From Pseudoxanthomonas sangjuensis (GTDB lineage Bacteria; Pseudomonadota; Gammaproteobacteria; Xanthomonadales; Xanthomonadaceae), in the NCBI RefSeq assembly GCF_010211755.1, contig NZ_PDWR01000020.1:1-64000 (forward strand): a DNA stretch of 64,000 nt, read 5' to 3'. Under the pieces are notes generated by a model. That model had not been told where the DNA came from, did not search any database, and was given only the letters and a program-made list of their open reading frames with translations. The position numbers and the translations under genes were made by a program. Positions 62,251-64,000 of this stretch are shown here, one piece after another (positions within the stretch are counted from its first letter, which is position 1; each line of letters opens with the position of its first letter).

Positions 62251-62835
62251 TCAGTGGTGCGCGGCCGGGGCGGCAGTGGCCTCGGTGGTGATGCTCAGCT
62301 TGACCTCGTCGCTGACCACCGGCGCGTACAGGCCCAGGCCGAAGTCGCTGCGCTTGACCGTGGCGACGGCGTTGAAGCCGATCGCCGGCACCTTCCTCAT
62401 CGGATGCTCGCCGACCTTGTTCAGGGTCACGTCCAGCACCACCGGCTTGGTGATGCCCTTGATGGTCAGGTCGCCGGAGACGGTCAGCTTGCCTTCGCCG
62501 GCCGCTTCGACCCGGGTGCTCTTGAAGGTGGCGACCGGGAACTTCTCGGCATCGAAGAAATCGGCGCTGCGCAGGTGCGCGTCGAACTTCTCCGAAAAAC
62601 CGGCCAGGCCGGACAGCGGGATGGTCACTTCGACGCTGGACGCGGTCGGCTGGTCGGCGTCGTAGACCAGGGTGCCTTCGACGGCGCCGAAGTGCGCGCT
62701 GGGGTTGGAGAAGCCGAAATGGTTCCAGGTGGCCAGCACGTCGGTATGCGTGGCGTCGAGCTTGTAGGCGACCGGGGCGGCGAAGGCCGAACCGGCGAGG
62801 GCGAACAGGGCGGTGGCGAGCAGGATCTTGCGCAT
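62251..62835 (-). CDS. yceI: YceI family periplasmic protein
   Basis: 194 residues from MRKILLATALFALAGSAFAA, a clear signal peptide; GAGGA lies upstream of the ATG. Lipocalin-like beta-barrel features: 'YKLDATHTDVLATWNHFGFS', 'SVEVTIPLSGLAGFSEKFDA', 'HLRSADFFDAEKFPVATFKS', 'VSGDLTIKGITKPVVLDVTL', 'PAIGFNAVATVKRSDFGLG'. The family binds isoprenoid or amphiphilic molecules. Same strand as the nitroreductase (62 bases between). Confidence 0.94.
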   Translation of the reverse strand: MRKILLATALFALAGSAFAAPVAYKLDATHTDVLATWNHFGFSNPSAHFGAVEGTLVYDADQPTASSVEVTIPLSGLAGFSEKFDAHLRSADFFDAEKFPVATFKSTRVEAAGEGKLTVSGDLTIKGITKPVVLDVTLNKVGEHPMRKVPAIGFNAVATVKRSDFGLGLYAPVVSDEVKLSITTEATAAPAAHH

Positions 62836-62897
62836 GGTTGTGTTCCTCGTGGGGTGCAGGCGGGGGTATGGCGAAGGCGGACTCGAGCGCGCGCGAA

Positions 62898-63485
62898 TCA
62901 CTCGATGCGCGCGGCTTCGTCGAACGGCAGGCGCGGCGAACGCGGGAAGATGCTGGCGGGGTCGCCGGCGCCGAGGTTGACCAGGAAGTTCGACTTGATC
63001 GTGGTGCCCTTGAAGAAGGCTTCGTCGACCAGGGCGTTGTCGAAGCCCGACATCGGGCCGGTGTCCAGGCCCAGCGCGCGCGCGGCCAGGATCAGGTAGG
63101 CGCCCTGCAGGGTGCCGTTGCGGAACGCGGCCTCGTGGCGGCCTTCGCGCGGGCCGTCGAACCACGCCTTGGCGTCGGTGTGCGGGAACAGGTACGGCAG
63201 CTTCTCGTGGAAATCCTGGTCGAAGCCGACGATCACCGTGACCGGTGCGGCCAGGGTCTTCTGCCGGTTGCCTTCGGACAGCGCCGGGGCCAGTTTCTGC
63301 TTGGCTTCCGGCGACTTGACGAAGACGAAGCGCGCCGGCGAACTGTTGGCCGAGGTCGGCCCCCACTTCAGCAGGTCGTACAATCGGCGCAGGGTCTCGT
63401 CGCTGATCTCGCCGCCGAAGCCGTTGTAGGTGCGGGCGGTATTGAACAGCTGGTCGAGCGCGGCGGTGTTCAGGGGTTCGGACAT
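62898..63485 (-). CDS. RutE/HadB-type nitroreductase (malonic semialdehyde reductase-like)
   Basis: 195 residues. Flavoprotein with FMN-contact segments '[20 protein letters not shown]', '[20 protein letters not shown]', and '[20 protein letters not shown]'. '[13 protein letters not shown]' and the closing '[20 protein letters not shown]' are the markers of the RutE/HadB subfamily that reduces malonic semialdehyde; no rut pathway genes are nearby, so the true substrate may differ. Divergent from the ELM1-family gene. Confidence 0.9.
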   Translation of the reverse strand: MSEPLNTAALDQLFNTARTYNGFGGEISDETLRRLYDLLKWGPTSANSSPARFVFVKSPEAKQKLAPALSEGNRQKTLAAPVTVIVGFDQDFHEKLPYLFPHTDAKAWFDGPREGRHEAAFRNGTLQGAYLILAARALGLDTGPMSGFDNALVDEAFFKGTTIKSNFLVNLGAGDPASIFPRSPRLPFDEAARIE

Positions 63486-63595
63486 CGGGTGAATTCCTGC
63501 TGGGAAGGAAGAAGCGGGTTCTGAGACCGGCCCGCAGTGTAGAGTGTTGCGACTTCGACGACACCCGAACCAACCGGAACGGATTGTTTTGATTC

Positions 63596-64000
63596 GTGGA
63601 ACGACTCACAAACCCAGCGCCGGATGACCAGCCGTCGGTCGCTGCCGGGCCTGCGCCGCGGGCGTGGACGCTGACCGACGGCCATGCCGGCAACCGCCGC
63701 CAGGCCGGGGCATTGGCGAGCGCGCTCGGCGGGGCGACCCGCGATGTCGTGCTGCAGTCCCGCGCGCCGTGGCGTTGGCTCGCGCCGCGGCGCCTGCCGG
63801 GCGCGGCGCGCGCGGCGTTCGGCCCGGATTTCGCGCGGGCCCTGGCGCAACCGCCGCGCCTCGCGATCGGTTGCGGCCGGCAGGCGGCGCTGGCCACGCG
63901 GCTGCTGCGCGAACGCGCCCTTCGACAGGCCCAGGACGAACGGGTCAGGACCGTGCAGATCCTCGACCCGCGCATCGATCCGTCGCACTGGGACCTGGTG
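63596..64000 (+). CDS. Mitochondrial fission ELM1-family protein, N-terminal part (cut by window edge)
   Basis: 135 residues from a GTG ([18 protein letters not shown]) visible; the reading frame continues beyond 64000. '[20 protein letters not shown]', '[20 protein letters not shown]' and '[16 protein letters not shown]' match the N-terminal part of the ELM1/COG3660 family, nucleoside-diphosphate-sugar-like epimerase/glycosyltransferase-fold proteins of unknown function in bacteria. Within it is the insert LRQAQDERV (63920-63946), the same nonapeptide as in RecG. An in-frame stop at 63590 shows the GTG is the first usable start. Confidence 0.85.
   Translation, partial: MERLTNPAPDDQPSVAAGPAPRAWTLTDGHAGNRRQAGALASALGGATRDVVLQSRAPWRWLAPRRLPGAARAAFGPDFARALAQPPRLAIGCGRQAALATRLLRERALRQAQDERVRTVQILDPRIDPSHWDLV
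63920..63946 (+). repeat. Short coding repeat (LRQAQDERV) inside the ELM1-family gene
   Basis: 27 bases encode LRQAQDERV in frame; the pair with 21519-21545 in recG shares 21 of 27 bases, with differences only at third codon positions. The insert lies between two conserved blocks of the family, in a likely surface loop. Confidence 0.7.

Overview
The window is a high-GC gammaproteobacterial chromosome segment that looks like Xanthomonadaceae/Lysobacteraceae (Lysobacter, Luteimonas or Thermomonas-like). Family-level evidence is the gene order pilMNOPQ divergent from mrcA, gltA beside a Zn-independent L31, gmk-rpoZ-spoT, rph-rdgB-hemW, ygfB-pepP and zapA-6S RNA-ygfA, together with GTAG-type REP palindromes and a REP-associated transposase. 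Most of the DNA is core genome. I see no prophage, CRISPR array, tRNA or rRNA.

Layout. 1-463: the end of an IS3-family element has cut off a gene whose intact relatives are GIY-YIG nucleases with homing-endonuclease-associated repeats. 493-8788: a dicarboxylate/amino-acid symporter, then a translationally coupled Bat operon (MoxR, DUF58, DUF4381, BatA, BatB/C, BatD). 8954-16511: type IV pilus assembly genes pilM-N-O-P-Q, divergent from penicillin-binding protein 1A. 16651-22829: a conserved hypothetical, a GFA-family protein, citrate synthase, L31, a nucleoside hydrolase and RecG. 22889-28933: an accessory cluster of a TonB-dependent receptor, a diheme c-type cytochrome lipoprotein, a parallel beta-helix lipoprotein and a divergent AraC regulator. 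28943-34046: RidA, a GC-poor small membrane protein, SpoT, RpoZ, Gmk and YicC. 34111-41413: RNase PH, VOC protein, RdgB, ABM protein, HemW, DUF1631, PilZ and prolidase. 41586-46156: a small lipoprotein, a LytS/LytTR two-component system, aminopeptidase P and YgfB. 46321-54524: a GGDEF/EAL protein, ZapB-like and ZapA proteins, 6S RNA, 5-FCL, EVE protein, RpiA, DUF1697, a Y-family polymerase and a DUF192 lipoprotein. 54611-61883: a SirB1-type protein followed by a lipopolysaccharide block (WaaA, two LpxL/LpxM-type acyltransferases, an O-antigen-ligase-like protein, a GT4 glycosyltransferase) interrupted by a RAYT/REP unit. 61909-64000: a zinc-finger protein, YceI, a RutE/HadB-type nitroreductase and the start of an ELM1-family gene cut by the window edge.

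How the genes work together. The Bat genes form one coupled operon that probably builds a MoxR-chaperoned envelope complex. pilM-Q forms the pilus alignment complex and secretin. gmk-rpoZ-spoT-ridA groups nucleotide and stringent-response functions. The LPS block covers Kdo transfer, late lipid A acylation and probable polymer ligation or modification. The 22.9-28.9 kb cluster is the best candidate for an uncharacterised pathway: a regulator, an outer-membrane importer and two probable lipoproteins, one of them a heme protein. Its substrate cannot be read from sequence.

Small repeated DNA is a second theme: two families of GTAG-headed REPs, three purine/pyrimidine-rich intergenic palindromes, a 23-bp inverted repeat before pepP, and a short coding repeat giving the identical nonapeptide LRQAQDERV inside both RecG and the ELM1-family protein.
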